Position numbers and translations under genes: made by a program
Assembly (NCBI GenBank): GCA_016932855.1
Contig: JAFGCB010000025.1
Coordinates: 77,868 to 118,986, forward strand
Length of the DNA stretch: 41,119 bases
Origin: Candidatus Omnitrophota bacterium
GTDB taxonomy: Bacteria > Omnitrophota > Gorgyraeia > Duberdicusellales > Duberdicusellaceae
Direction: 5' to 3'
Part shown: positions 6,053-13,872 of the stretch, piece by piece
Position numbering within the stretch: the first letter of the stretch is position 1
Layout of the letters: the number at the start of each line of letters is the position of its first letter
Notes under the pieces: generated by a model
What the model saw: only the letters and a program-made list of their open reading frames with translations
The model's database searches: none
What the model was told of the DNA's origin: nothing

Positions 6053-7753
6053 ATGCGTTATAAAAAAATCGGTGAGATTTTGCTTTTAGAGGGTTTAATT
6101 TCGTCTCCTCAACTGGAAGAGGCAATAAAAATCCAGCGTAAGGACGGAGGAAGATTAGGTGAGGCTCTTATAAAATTAGGCTATGTGACCGATGAGCAGA
6201 TTGTGGTTGCCTTAGGCAAGCAGCTCGGCATCCCTTATGTAACCTTGTCTTCAGGCAAGCTGAAGCCTTCATCTGACCAGGATCTGCAGGATTTGCTTCC
6301 CTACGATTTCGCCCTTAAAAACATATGCATTCCTTTATCAAGGACTATTTCGTCTTTGACCGTGGCCATGTTCGATCCTACCGACCTTATTCTTTTAGAT
6401 AATTTGCGTAAAATGACCAGTTGCGATATAAATCCAATTATCGCGCCGCGGGCCGACATTTTAAAAACTATCGAGGAATTTTACGGAAAGGCTAAAATTT
6501 TTCAAGAGGCCATAGAAGAAACATACGCTGATGAGCCGGCAAAGGTTGAGGAGATAAAAGAAAGCGCAGGAGAGCTGAGTTTAGACAGGTTAATAGCCCG
6601 GGCTGAAGAGGCTCCTGTGGTAAAGCTTGTTGATTTAATAGTTCGTCAGGCTATTCATGAAGGGGCTTCAGATATACACCTGGAACCTCAAAGGGACAGG
6701 CTGATTTTACGGTACCGCATCGACGGGGTCCTTTATGAAATGCCCCCGCCTTCGCCATCTTTGCATTTAGCTTTAGTTTCAAGGATAAAGATACTTTCCC
6801 GTATGGATATCGCTGAGAAGCGTCTTCCGCAAGACGGAGGTTTTACGGTAAAGACCGATACCAAAGTCATTGATCTAAGAATTTCCAGTATCCCCACTAT
6901 ATACGGAGAAAAAATCGTAATCAGAATATTAGATAAAAGTCGGGTGCCCCTTGATCTTGCCCAGATAGGGTTTCTTCCTCAAGAGCTCGAAGTTGCCAAG
7001 AAAGGCGTTACCGCGCCTCACGGCCTCGTTCTTCTTACCGGACCCACCGGAAGCGGCAAAACTACGACTCTATACGCGACCCTGAATTATTTAAAAACAC
7101 CCAAGAAAAACATTATAACCACGGAAGACCCGGTTGAATACCGTTTAGACGGAATAAATCAGGTCCAAGTGCGGCCTGAAATAGGCTTAAGCTTTGCTCA
7201 AGCTTTAAGGAGCTTTCTCAGGCAAGATCCTGATATTATTTTGGTCGGCGAGGTACGCGACTTAGAGACCGCCGAGATATGTATGAGGGCAGCTTTAACC
7301 GGACATTTGGTTTTATCGACTTTGCATACAAACGATGCGGTTTCGGCTATCGTTAGATTAGTCGATATCGGCATTCCCAATTACTTAGTGGCTTCATCCC
7401 TCCGGCTGATTATAGCTCAGAGGCTAATACGCAAATTATGTCCTTCTTGCAAGCAGGCCTATGAGCCGAAAACAAAAGAATTTGGCGGTATTAAGATGTC
7501 CAGCGGAGTTATTTATAAGCCTAAAGGCTGTCAGTTATGTAATTTTATCGGCTACAAAGGCCGGTCATTAATAGCGGAAGTCATTTTAGTTGATGAAGAA
7601 ATAAGAGAATTAATTTACAATAAGGCATCATTAGCTGATATATCCAAGCTTGCCAGAAAGAAGGGTTTTTTCTCGCTTTTGGCGAGCGGACTTAAGAAGG
7701 TTGAAGACGGGACAACTTCTTTGGACGAAGTTTTATCTATAGTAATTGTTTAA
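6053..7753 (+). CDS. pilB: Pilus assembly / type II secretion ATPase PilB/GspE
   Basis: The 566-residue hexameric motor ATPase has an N-terminal MshEN-like domain (about 1-140, L-G-x-x-L-I-x-x-G-x-I/V repeats), a linker, and the catalytic core. Walker A is G330-P-T-G-S-G-K-T337. The Asp box/Walker B region is D392-P-D-I-I-L-V-G-E400-V-R-D, with the His box L-S-T-L-H-T-N-D-A after it. A zinc-binding tetracysteine is present (C463, C466, C493, C496), typical of assembly (PilB/GspE) rather than retraction (PilT) ATPases. It powers pilin insertion into the fibre from the cytoplasmic face of PilC. It lies 116 bases after the secretin gene, with no clear ribosome-binding site, and directly before pilC. 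Confidence 0.92.
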   Translation: MRYKKIGEILLLEGLISSPQLEEAIKIQRKDGGRLGEALIKLGYVTDEQIVVALGKQLGIPYVTLSSGKLKPSSDQDLQDLLPYDFALKNICIPLSRTISSLTVAMFDPTDLILLDNLRKMTSCDINPIIAPRADILKTIEEFYGKAKIFQEAIEETYADEPAKVEEIKESAGELSLDRLIARAEEAPVVKLVDLIVRQAIHEGASDIHLEPQRDRLILRYRIDGVLYEMPPPSPSLHLALVSRIKILSRMDIAEKRLPQDGGFTVKTDTKVIDLRISSIPTIYGEKIVIRILDKSRVPLDLAQIGFLPQELEVAKKGVTAPHGLVLLTGPTGSGKTTTLYATLNYLKTPKKNIITTEDPVEYRLDGINQVQVRPEIGLSFAQALRSFLRQDPDIILVGEVRDLETAEICMRAALTGHLVLSTLHTNDAVSAIVRLVDIGIPNYLVASSLRLIIAQRLIRKLCPSCKQAYEPKTKEFGGIKMSSGVIYKPKGCQLCNFIGYKGRSLIAEVILVDEEIRELIYNKASLADISKLARKKGFFSLLASGLKKVEDGTTSLDEVLSIVIV

Positions 7754-7755
7754 CT

Positions 7756-8979
7756 ATGGAAAAATTTACCTATATCGGAAAAGATAAAAATTCGAAAAAT
7801 AAGCGCGGTACAATCGAAGCATATTCCCGGGAGGAGGCTGTGCGCATTTTGCAAGCCCAGGGTTTGTATGTAATCTCTATCGTGCCCCATTCCGAAAGGG
7901 GCAAAGTAAAGACAAAATCCTGGGGGGTAAAATATGTCCATACCTCTATTAAGCTTGAAGATTTGGCCTTGTTTGCACGACAGCTGTCTACTCTGCTTTC
8001 TGCGGGCGTCCCTCTTCTGCGCAGCTTAGAAGTTGTATCATCTCAATGCGGAAGCAGAAAATTGACGCTGGTTTTATCAAATATCGGAAAAGATATAAAA
8101 GGGGGTCTTTCTTTGACCGAGGCCATAGCCAAGTATCCGGCGGTTTTCTCTTCTCTTTGGCGCGGTCTTATCGAGACCGGTGAGGCGTCGGGAAACCTTT
8201 CGGGAGTCCTTGAAAAATTAGCCGGCTATCTTGAGCTTCGGCAGGAGTTTTTACGGCGTTTAGTGTCGGCAATAATCTATCCGGTTATACTTTTGGTTGC
8301 GGCGGTCGGCGCTCTTTTATTCTTTTCTTTGGTGATAATACCAAAGTTTCAAGAGATATTCGCCCAGTTTAATGTAAGGCTGCCTTTTATGACAGAGCTT
8401 TTATTTAATTTTGTTACCTTTGTTAGAAAAAACTTTATTGTTGTTTCTTTGCTGATTGCAGCCGCTGTGTTCGCTCTTCGGTCCTCGCTAAGTACAAAAA
8501 AAGGCAAGGAATTTCTGGATAAACTAGCGCTAAGCTTTCCATTCCTAAATACTTTTTTTTACACTTATTTTCTCGAGAGGTTTTCATCTACTACCTTTAT
8601 TCTTTTTGAAAGCGGCGTGCCCGTGGTATATGCTTTAGACGTTGTCCAGAGGAGCATAGGAAACGTTGTATTCGAAAATATTTTAGGTAACATAAGAGAA
8701 AAGGTAAGGGCAGGAAAGTCCTTATCTTCGGAGCTGGCGAACGCGAACTTTTTCCCGCCTATGGTAATTGAAATGACGGCAGTTGGAGAAGAAGTAGGTA
8801 ATTTTCCTGAGATGTTTTCCAAGATATCACGGCATTATCAAACCGCTCTTCAGACCAAAGTAGAGCGTTTTACCAGCTTCTTTGAACCGGCCATGATTTT
8901 ATTTATGGGTTTGATTATCGGCGTAATCGTTATTTCGCTGTTTTTACCCTTATTTCAGGTAGCCTCGGCAATGAAGTAA
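7756..8979 (+). CDS. pilC: Pilus/secretion inner-membrane platform protein PilC/GspF
   Basis: A 407-residue polytopic protein with the two repeated GspF cytoplasmic domains. The first carries F-A-R-Q-L-S-T-L-L-S-A-G-V-P-L near residue 73 and the family G-E-A-S-G motif near 142; the second carries the matching G-E-E-V-G-N-F. Three membrane helices are visible at about 173-195, 227-241 and 376-398. The N-terminal F-T-Y-I-G-K-D and G-x-I-E-A-x-S-x-x-E-A strand-helix is standard. It docks on the PilB hexamer and couples ATP hydrolysis to pilin extraction from the membrane. The start follows the pilB stop by two bases. Length matches the family norm of about 400. Confidence 0.92.
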   Translation: MEKFTYIGKDKNSKNKRGTIEAYSREEAVRILQAQGLYVISIVPHSERGKVKTKSWGVKYVHTSIKLEDLALFARQLSTLLSAGVPLLRSLEVVSSQCGSRKLTLVLSNIGKDIKGGLSLTEAIAKYPAVFSSLWRGLIETGEASGNLSGVLEKLAGYLELRQEFLRRLVSAIIYPVILLVAAVGALLFFSLVIIPKFQEIFAQFNVRLPFMTELLFNFVTFVRKNFIVVSLLIAAAVFALRSSLSTKKGKEFLDKLALSFPFLNTFFYTYFLERFSSTTFILFESGVPVVYALDVVQRSIGNVVFENILGNIREKVRAGKSLSSELANANFFPPMVIEMTAVGEEVGNFPEMFSKISRHYQTALQTKVERFTSFFEPAMILFMGLIIGVIVISLFLPLFQVASAMK

Positions 8980-9034
8980 AGTTTTTAACAGCCTGTTTAT
9001 TTAATAACGGCCTAAGGCCTTCAATAGATGAGTG

Positions 9035-9063
9035 TTGAATTAATCGCTATTTTGGGCTATACT
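9035..9063 (+). promoter_or_regulatory. Strong sigma70-type promoter for the pilin genes
   Basis: TTGAAT (9035-9040) and TATACT (9058-9063) are separated by exactly 17 bases, with five of six matches to consensus in each box. The predicted start of transcription near 9070 gives a leader of about 32 bases with an AAAAGGAGG ribosome-binding site before the pilin ATG at 9102. A separate promoter would let the fibre subunit be made in excess over the machine components upstream. The short GGCCTAAGGCC element just before it (9010-9020) could form a very small hairpin but lacks a U-tract. Confidence 0.75.
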
Positions 9064-9101
9064 GTTATGGTGGGAAATTTAGGAATGAAAAGGAGGTAAT
9101 T

Positions 9102-9527
9102 ATGAGAAAGGGGTTTACGCTATTAGAATTAATTACAGTTGTAATTATCGTAGGTATTCTAGCTATGATAGCTGTTCCGCAGTTTTTCCGGATTGCGGAA
9201 AGGGGAAGAGCCGCCGAAGCACTTTCTGCCTTAGGCGCCTACAGAAACGCTGAGTTAAGATACGCTGCCGAACACGGAGCGACAACAAATAACCAGTCAG
9301 CGCTAGATATGGAAATGCCTAATTTAAAGTTTTTTACTCTTAACTTGGCTGATGGTATTTCACCCTTAACGAACCCTGGCACCAATATCGTGACACTTAC
9401 GCGGACTCAAGGTGCCGGTTCAAGCAATCCAGGATTCGGGGGCTATTCATTAAACGTTAACTCTGACGGGAATATAAGCTGCACCGGAGGCGCTGCGAGC
9501 GTATGCGGTGTTTTAGGATATCCTTGA
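9102..9527 (+). CDS. Major type IV pilin-like prepilin
   Basis: The 141-residue prepilin has the class III leader M-R-K-G, cleaved before F5, then T-L-L-E-L with Glu at mature position 5 (E9). The hydrophobic alpha1-N helix continues to about residue 28. The C-terminal domain is compact, with a G-F-G-G-Y-S-L-N-V strand and a closing cysteine pair C127 and C135 in the pattern C-T-G-G-x4-C, ending V-L-G-Y-P. The strong promoter and the AAAAGGAGG ribosome-binding site just upstream suggest high expression, so this is the best candidate for the main fibre subunit. Its closest relative in the window is the pilin gene at 11002-11436, with the same two cysteines at the same residue numbers. Confidence 0.9.
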   Translation: MRKGFTLLELITVVIIVGILAMIAVPQFFRIAERGRAAEALSALGAYRNAELRYAAEHGATTNNQSALDMEMPNLKFFTLNLADGISPLTNPGTNIVTLTRTQGAGSSNPGFGGYSLNVNSDGNISCTGGAASVCGVLGYP

Positions 9528-9564
9528 TATAGTTTCGACTTTTATTTGTACCGAGGAAAAAAGA

Positions 9565-9975
9565 GTGAGAATTTCATTTACTTTAATCGAGTTAGTTATG
9601 ATTATTGTAATCATAGCTATTTTAGCGTCAATTGCTGTTCCTTTTTATCTGAGGGCTGCCGAGCGTTCCCGAAATCGCGAGGCTCAAGCCATGCTTGAGC
9701 TACTCAGTGATGCTCAAGCAATGCACAGGCTGGAAGCGCAGACCTTTGTAGCTTGCTCGGATGCGCCTGATTGCAATTCTCAGCTCGCTTTGAACTTGCC
9801 TTTCGGAGCGAATAGAACCTGGGATTACGCGGTAACGACAAATGCGGCGGGTAATACCTTTACGGCTACGGCGGCCAGGGTTAATCCGCCTACCGGAGCC
9901 GGCAGAACTTGGAGTATGAATCAGGACGACGACGAGCCGAGTTGTTCTCCCAGTACCAGCAAGTATTGCGAGTAA
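9565..9975 (+). CDS. Prepilin-like minor pilin with Ser at the cleavage site
   Basis: A 136-residue prepilin starting with GTG at 9565 (GAGGAAAA ribosome-binding site). The leader is M-R-I-S, with the mature protein starting F5-T-L-I-E9-L-V. The -1 residue is therefore Ser instead of the usual Gly, while Glu at +5 is kept. The hydrophobic helix ends near A-V-P-F-Y-L. The globular part has four cysteines (C64, C70, C127, C135), enough for two disulfides, and an acidic tail Q-D-D-D-E-P. The L-L-S-D-A-Q-A-M-H-R pattern after the helix resembles pseudopilin-type proteins. It follows the major pilin by 37 bases and is probably a minor fibre or tip-complex subunit. Confidence 0.8.
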   Translation: MRISFTLIELVMIIVIIAILASIAVPFYLRAAERSRNREAQAMLELLSDAQAMHRLEAQTFVACSDAPDCNSQLALNLPFGANRTWDYAVTTNAAGNTFTATAARVNPPTGAGRTWSMNQDDDEPSCSPSTSKYCE

Positions 9976-10038
9976 TAAAGTTTAGCCAATCAGCCTGCAA
10001 GGGTTAAGTTCTCTATTTTTGCAAAGGCGCAGATATAA

Positions 10039-10392
10039 ATGATAATTAAAAAGTCTTTGACTTTTATGGAGATAGTGGTTTCCGCTATGATTCTAGCCAG
10101 CGCTTTAGCCGGCCTTTTGGCAAGCTTCGTCGCGGTTAGAAGAGCCGTTTTGCGGACGGATACGCGCCTAGCCGCTTACAATCTGGCTCGTCAGGTTCTT
10201 GAGGATTTATATAAGGATGTTGACCAAGCTACCTGGGATTCCGGGCCTTTGCGTATCGCCAGCAATGTCCCAGTCGGAACTGTAACAATACCCCCCGAGA
10301 ATATAGCCTATGATTTAACTTACGATGTAAGCGGTGTAGCAGGACAAGACTACCGCGAGGTCACAGTCAGAGTAAGATACCCCGAAAATTAA
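10039..10392 (+). CDS. PilV/GspI-like minor pilin
   Basis: The 117-residue protein has the prepilin N-terminus M-I-I-K-K-S, with mature L7-T-F-M-E11-I-V-V-S-A-M-I-L-A. Glu at +5 is kept, and again Ser is at -1. The helix I-V-V-S-A-M-I-L-A-S-A-L-A-G-L and the following A-x-N-L-A-R-Q-V-L-E-D-L resemble PilV and GspI, which use the same A-x-x-L-A-x-x-x-x-E pattern. The C-terminal half has strands ending R-E-V-T-V-R-V-R-Y. Its stop overlaps the next ATG (TAATG), pairing it translationally with the PilW-like gene, as minor pilins often are. Confidence 0.75.
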   Translation: MIIKKSLTFMEIVVSAMILASALAGLLASFVAVRRAVLRTDTRLAAYNLARQVLEDLYKDVDQATWDSGPLRIASNVPVGTVTIPPENIAYDLTYDVSGVAGQDYREVTVRVRYPEN

Positions 10393-10988
10393 TGAAAAAA
10401 GGGATTAGTTTAGTAGAGCTTATTTTGGCAATAGCGCTTTTGGCGGTGATTGTTGTCGCAGCTACCGGCATAGACGTTGCTGCCCGATACTTTTTTAAGT
10501 CATCGGATTCAAAAACCCGCGTAATCAACGATGCTAGTTTTATTTTGGAGCATATGCACAAATATGTAAGCCGGGCCCACGGCCATGCAAGCAATTTTGG
10601 TTATGTTGTCGCTGATCCTAATACTTTGAGAATACGTTTAGATGCGAGTGTTTCCGGTTTTACTGCAGGGTTTACTCCGGCCGACTTTACTGACGATATC
10701 TGGGTCCAGTATCGATTTTCACCTTCCGCAAATAGAATGGAATTTTGCAGTAACTGGGACCCGGCTACCGGTTCATGCAGCGGAGGAACCGGAGTTGAGA
10801 TTCTTTCGCAAAGGGTTATTTCCCATGTTGACCCAGGGCGCCGGGTATTTACCTTAAGCCCTGATTTAACAAGTGTTTTGGTAGACATTGAAGCCAGATA
10901 TGATCCGGCTCAATCCGCGGACGTACGTGACAACCCGGAAGCAAACCTAAGAACAGCTATTTTTTTCGGCTCGCATTCCTTTAATTAG
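10392..10988 (+). CDS. PilW/GspJ-like minor pilin
   Basis: A 198-residue prepilin with leader M-K-K-G and mature start I5-S-L-V-E9-L-I-L-A, so the Gly/-1 and Glu/+5 residues are canonical. A long hydrophobic helix leads into a larger globular domain than its neighbours, with W-V-Q-Y-R-F, a short cysteine pair (C-S-N-W-D ... C-S-G-G) and the strand V-L-V-D-I-E-A-R-Y typical of PilW/GspJ. Size and the E-L-I-L-A-I-A-L-L helix also fit that group. It is coupled by one overlapping base to the PilV-like gene and lies 13 bases before the second pilin. It probably belongs to the tip-initiating minor pilin complex. Confidence 0.75.
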   Translation: MKKGISLVELILAIALLAVIVVAATGIDVAARYFFKSSDSKTRVINDASFILEHMHKYVSRAHGHASNFGYVVADPNTLRIRLDASVSGFTAGFTPADFTDDIWVQYRFSPSANRMEFCSNWDPATGSCSGGTGVEILSQRVISHVDPGRRVFTLSPDLTSVLVDIEARYDPAQSADVRDNPEANLRTAIFFGSHSFN

Positions 10989-11001
10989 TTAGGAAAAGAG
11001 G

Positions 11002-11436
11002 ATGGCGTTTAAAAAAGGTTTTACGCTTACAGAATTGATTACCGTAGTTATTATCATCGGGATTCTTTCTGTAATTGCTGTGCCTCAATTCTTTAGGATT
11101 TCTGAACGGGCAAAGGCAGCCGAGGCCGTAGCGATTTTAAGCGCGATTAGAAGCGCACAGTTGCGCTACGCAGTTGATGCTGACTTAACTACGGATGATC
11201 TTAGCGAGCTTGATATCGATATCCCGAGTTTAAAATATTTTGAGCCTCCCACGCCTGTAGAGGTAGATCCCCGGGCTAGCCCTACCGCTATTCTTTGCCG
11301 AGTCCGGCGCCTTCCCGGAGTCTCCAACCCGGGATTTAGCGCGTATTCCCTAAACATTGATTCTGAGGGAACTATCGGCTGTACCGGCGGTAACCTTAAT
11401 GTCTGCAGTATGTTAGGATATATTATACGAAACTAG
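11002..11436 (+). CDS. Second major-type pilin, paralogue of the 9102 gene
   Basis: A 144-residue prepilin with leader M-A-F-K-K-G and mature start F7-T-L-T-E11-L-I. Position +4 is Thr instead of the hydrophobic residue seen in the other four prepilins here. The N-terminal helix, the A-V-P-Q-F-F-R-I-x-E-R junction, the N-P-G-F-x-x-Y-S-L-N strand and the C127/C135 pair in C-T-G-G-x4-C followed by M-L-G-Y all match the pilin at 9102. The middle loop differs and adds C99. The pair looks like an old tandem duplication that now flanks three minor pilins. It could be an alternative major subunit or a fibre variant. A GAGG ribosome-binding sequence abuts the ATG. Confidence 0.88.
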   Translation: MAFKKGFTLTELITVVIIIGILSVIAVPQFFRISERAKAAEAVAILSAIRSAQLRYAVDADLTTDDLSELDIDIPSLKYFEPPTPVEVDPRASPTAILCRVRRLPGVSNPGFSAYSLNIDSEGTIGCTGGNLNVCSMLGYIIRN

Positions 11437-11534
11437 CCTCCAAATCCTGCTGTTAACTTTTTGCCAAATAGAAATCCCCGTTTCGATAGCCAGACAAAGT
11501 TTGCATTTTATTATTCAAGATGTGTTTTTTTTGC

Positions 11535-11562
11535 TTGAAATAAAAGAGAAATTGGTTAAACT
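11535..11562 (+). promoter_or_regulatory. Possible promoter for rsmE-mtaB
   Basis: TTGAAA (11535-11540) and TAAACT (11557-11562) are 16 bases apart, inside the 162-base gap between the last pilin and rsmE. A T-rich stretch (TGTGTTTTTTTTGC) lies just upstream, but no clear hairpin precedes it, so I do not call a terminator. The functional switch from pilus to RNA-modification genes makes a new start plausible. Confidence 0.4.
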
Positions 11563-11598
11563 TTAGCTTGAACAATAATCCCGCTTTTATGAACCGAA

Positions 11599-12336
11599 AT
11601 GCGCAGAGATAGATTTTACCTGGAAAATCTGGCCAGCCTTGAGATTAGAGATATAGCTGCGTTGCACAAAATAAGAAAGGTCTTGCGGAAGAAGAAAAAA
11701 GATCTTATAAGCGTTTTTGACGGTAAGGGCAGCGAATACGAGGTTCGCATAAAAGAGATTACGCATAATAAGATTGAGTTTGATTCGCCCAGCATTAGGC
11801 GGAAAGCAAAACAAATCCAGCCTAAAATTTCGTTGGCTTTCCCGGTTCTTAAGTCTCAAAGATCGGATTTTTTAATCTCCAAGGCTGTCGAGCTGGGAAT
11901 CGATGCCTTACAGCCTTTTATTTCCGAAAATAACGTAGCAAAAAGGCCGGGATCATCAAAGTTTGCGCATTGGAAAAGAATTGTTATAGAAAGTGCCTGC
12001 CAATCCAAGCGCCTGTTTTTGCCCGGCATCAAAAGCGTGATTTCAGTTGAGGCAATCTTTGATGCCTTTGACGCTTATGATTTGATACTGCTTGCCGATC
12101 CGACCTCAGATTTGCAGGCAGAATCTTTTTTTGGCGGTATCAAAACTGAAGTTGTGCGCAATTTACTTCTCGTAGTCGGTCCAGAGGGCGGTTTTAGCCC
12201 GAGAGAACTGGATAGACTTAAAGTACAAAACAATCTTAAGAGACTTAGAATCTCGAATTTTGTGCTTCGTTCCGAGACCGCTTGTGTATTTCTGTCAGGA
12301 TTAACCTGCCATTACTTCAATAAAAGCGAGATTTGA
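11599..12336 (+). CDS. rsmE: 16S rRNA (uracil1498-N3)-methyltransferase
   Basis: The 245-residue SPOUT-family enzyme methylates N3 of U1498 in 16S rRNA using S-adenosylmethionine. An N-terminal PUA-like part (to about 70) with H-K-I-R-K-V-L-R-K-K is followed by the knotted domain. Diagnostic motifs are K-A-V-E-L-G-I-D-A-L-Q-P-F (about 94-106), the S-x-R-L position around C-Q-S-K-R, the G194-P-E-G-G-F199 SAM-binding loop, and the closing L-R-S-E-T-A. Length matches the family at about 240. The ATG at 11599 gives the usual M-R-R-x-R-F beginning. It probably forms a small operon with the methylthiotransferase gene 13 bases downstream. Confidence 0.92.
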   Translation: MRRDRFYLENLASLEIRDIAALHKIRKVLRKKKKDLISVFDGKGSEYEVRIKEITHNKIEFDSPSIRRKAKQIQPKISLAFPVLKSQRSDFLISKAVELGIDALQPFISENNVAKRPGSSKFAHWKRIVIESACQSKRLFLPGIKSVISVEAIFDAFDAYDLILLADPTSDLQAESFFGGIKTEVVRNLLLVVGPEGGFSPRELDRLKVQNNLKRLRISNFVLRSETACVFLSGLTCHYFNKSEI

Positions 12337-12349
12337 ATTTCAGATTTCA

Positions 12350-13609
12350 ATGAATTTCAAGGTTTTAACCGTAGGCTGCAAAGTAAATCAGTATGAGTCG
12401 CAAGCAGTTAGGGAATATTTTTTAAGTAACGGGTTAGTTGAAGTTTTGACCGGTCCGGCCGACCTTTATCTCATAAATACCTGCACAGTTACCCAGCAAG
12501 CGGATTCAAAGTCATTGAAATTAATCCGGCGTTCGCGAAAACAGAACCCTAAGGCCAGATTAGTCGTAACCGGATGCTTGGCCGAGACCGATAGGGAGAA
12601 GATAAAAAAAGCCGGTGCCGATCTTGTTATCACTCAGAGCAAAAAACCCGACCTTTTCTCTTTTCTTAATCCTCAAAAACCATCTCCTAACGACATATGG
12701 TCCTTTAGGGTTAAAAACTTTGCACGCAATCGCGCTTTTGTAAAAGCTCAAGACGGGTGTAATAATTTTTGCAGCTTTTGCAAGGTGCGAATTGTGCGCG
12801 GCGGTTCTAAAAGCCGTCCCTTGCGAGAGGTTCTGGAGGAAATAGAGCGGCTGGCCGACTGCGGCTTTCGTGAAATTGTGTTATGCGGGATTAATTTGGG
12901 TAGCTGGCGTATTGGAAAAATGTCCTTTGCGGACTTGCTGGAGAAGGCCCTGCAAATTAAAAGCTTAGGACGTATCCGCTTAAGCTCTATGCAGCCTCAG
13001 TATATCGACGCCAGATTATTAGCCTTGATGGCAAACAGCCAAAAACTGTGTCCGCATTTGCACCTTCCTTTTCAATCCGGTTCGGACAAGATCTTGAAAC
13101 TCATGAACAAGAAAGTAAGCTCTCGTTTTTATTTTGACCTCATAAGCGAAATTCGAAAGATACTTCCCGACTGCGGTTTAAGTTGTGACTTAATGGTTGG
13201 TTTCGGCCCGGAAGACGCGGAAGACTTCCGCAAGACTCTCCGGTTGCTGCGGGAATCACAGGCTGTCCGCAGTCACATATTTACTTATTCGCCTCGGGGC
13301 ACTACGGATCTGGCTAGTCTTTCCGGTAGCGGGTCGGCGATCTTAAAAAAGAGGGCTTTTCAGGCTTCGTGCGTGGCGAAAGAGGTTTCCTTTCAGTTTA
13401 GAAAATCCCAGGAAAATAAAATTTTCAAAATAGTTTTCGATTCTAACCTCAATGATCCCAAAATGTTAGGATATTCTGAAAGCTATATCCGGGTTTTGGT
13501 GAAGGCTTTTAAAAATGAACCGCTTATCCGAGATCCCCGGCGGTTTTACCGGGCGCGGATTCGTTCAACAGACTTTAATTATTCCTACGCAGAAATTGAA
13601 AAACCCTGA
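12350..13609 (+). CDS. mtaB: tRNA methylthiotransferase MtaB
   Basis: This 419-residue radical-SAM enzyme adds a methylthio group to t6A37 in tRNAs that read ANN codons. The N-terminal methylthiotransferase domain has three cluster cysteines: C10 (G-C-K-V-N-Q-Y-E-S), C45 (N-T-C-T-V-T) and C76 (V-T-G-C-L-A-E). The radical-SAM cluster is C137-N-N-F-C141-S-F-C144. The G-C-K-V-N-x-Y-E-S start and T-C-T-V-T are the forms typical of MtaB, while MiaB and RimO have other variants. The C-terminal TRAM region is weakly conserved by eye. It follows rsmE closely, grouping two RNA-modification enzymes before the translation cluster. Confidence 0.88.
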   Translation: MNFKVLTVGCKVNQYESQAVREYFLSNGLVEVLTGPADLYLINTCTVTQQADSKSLKLIRRSRKQNPKARLVVTGCLAETDREKIKKAGADLVITQSKKPDLFSFLNPQKPSPNDIWSFRVKNFARNRAFVKAQDGCNNFCSFCKVRIVRGGSKSRPLREVLEEIERLADCGFREIVLCGINLGSWRIGKMSFADLLEKALQIKSLGRIRLSSMQPQYIDARLLALMANSQKLCPHLHLPFQSGSDKILKLMNKKVSSRFYFDLISEIRKILPDCGLSCDLMVGFGPEDAEDFRKTLRLLRESQAVRSHIFTYSPRGTTDLASLSGSGSAILKKRAFQASCVAKEVSFQFRKSQENKIFKIVFDSNLNDPKMLGYSESYIRVLVKAFKNEPLIRDPRRFYRARIRSTDFNYSYAEIEKP

Positions 13610-13634
13610 GATTTCGAAAAAAGTCAAAAAAAAC

Positions 13635-13663
13635 TTGACAATTTGCCTATTTCTAAATAAAAT
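13635..13663 (+). promoter_or_regulatory. Consensus promoter for tRNA-Thr and rpmG
   Basis: TTGACA (13635-13640, perfect) and TAAAAT (13658-13663, five of six) are 17 bases apart, immediately downstream of mtaB. Predicted transcription begins near 13670, about 28 bases before the mature tRNA-Thr. This is one of the best promoter matches in the window and probably serves the tRNA-Thr / L33 / tRNA-Trp / secE segment. Confidence 0.8.
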
Positions 13664-13697
13664 TATGGCTTATTGCGTCCGAGCTGTAAGGTTATTT

Positions 13698-13770
13698 GCC
13701 CACGTAGCTCAGGCGGTAGAGCACATCATTGGTAATGATGTGGTCACCGGTTCGACTCCGGTCGTGGGCT
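13698..13770 (+). tRNA. tRNA-Thr (anticodon GGT)
   Basis: The cloverleaf can be folded by eye. The acceptor stem is GCCCACG with CGTGGGC, the D stem GCTC with GAGC, the anticodon stem CATCA with TGATG around the loop TTGGTAA (anticodon GGT), and the T stem ACCGG with CCGGT around TTCGACT. The discriminator base is T at 13770. The CCA end is not encoded, so a nucleotidyltransferase must add it. It reads ACC/ACU codons. It lies just upstream of rpmG, an arrangement seen in many bacteria around the tuf/secE region. Confidence 0.95.
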
Positions 13771-13872
13771 TATAAAACTGGTAAAAAAAAGTAGACCACA
13801 CAACGAAAGTGTAGGGGGGGATTTTTATAACCCTTTTTATTTTTCTTCTGTTTTAAAAAGCGTTAACTGTTT

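Noticed and set aside
9002..9022. GGCCTAAGGCC hairpin before the pilin promoter as a terminator for pilC
   Set aside because: Only a four-base stem and no U-tract follow it.
13515..13775. Open frame running from the end of mtaB through the tRNA-Thr gene
   Set aside because: It overlaps a well-supported tRNA and a well-supported enzyme end and has no family resemblance.
13810..13865. Possible Rho-independent terminator in the AGGGGGGG ... AACCCTTTTT sequence upstream of rpmG
   Set aside because: The stem would have only three or four G-C pairs, with a large loop. It is too weak to call.
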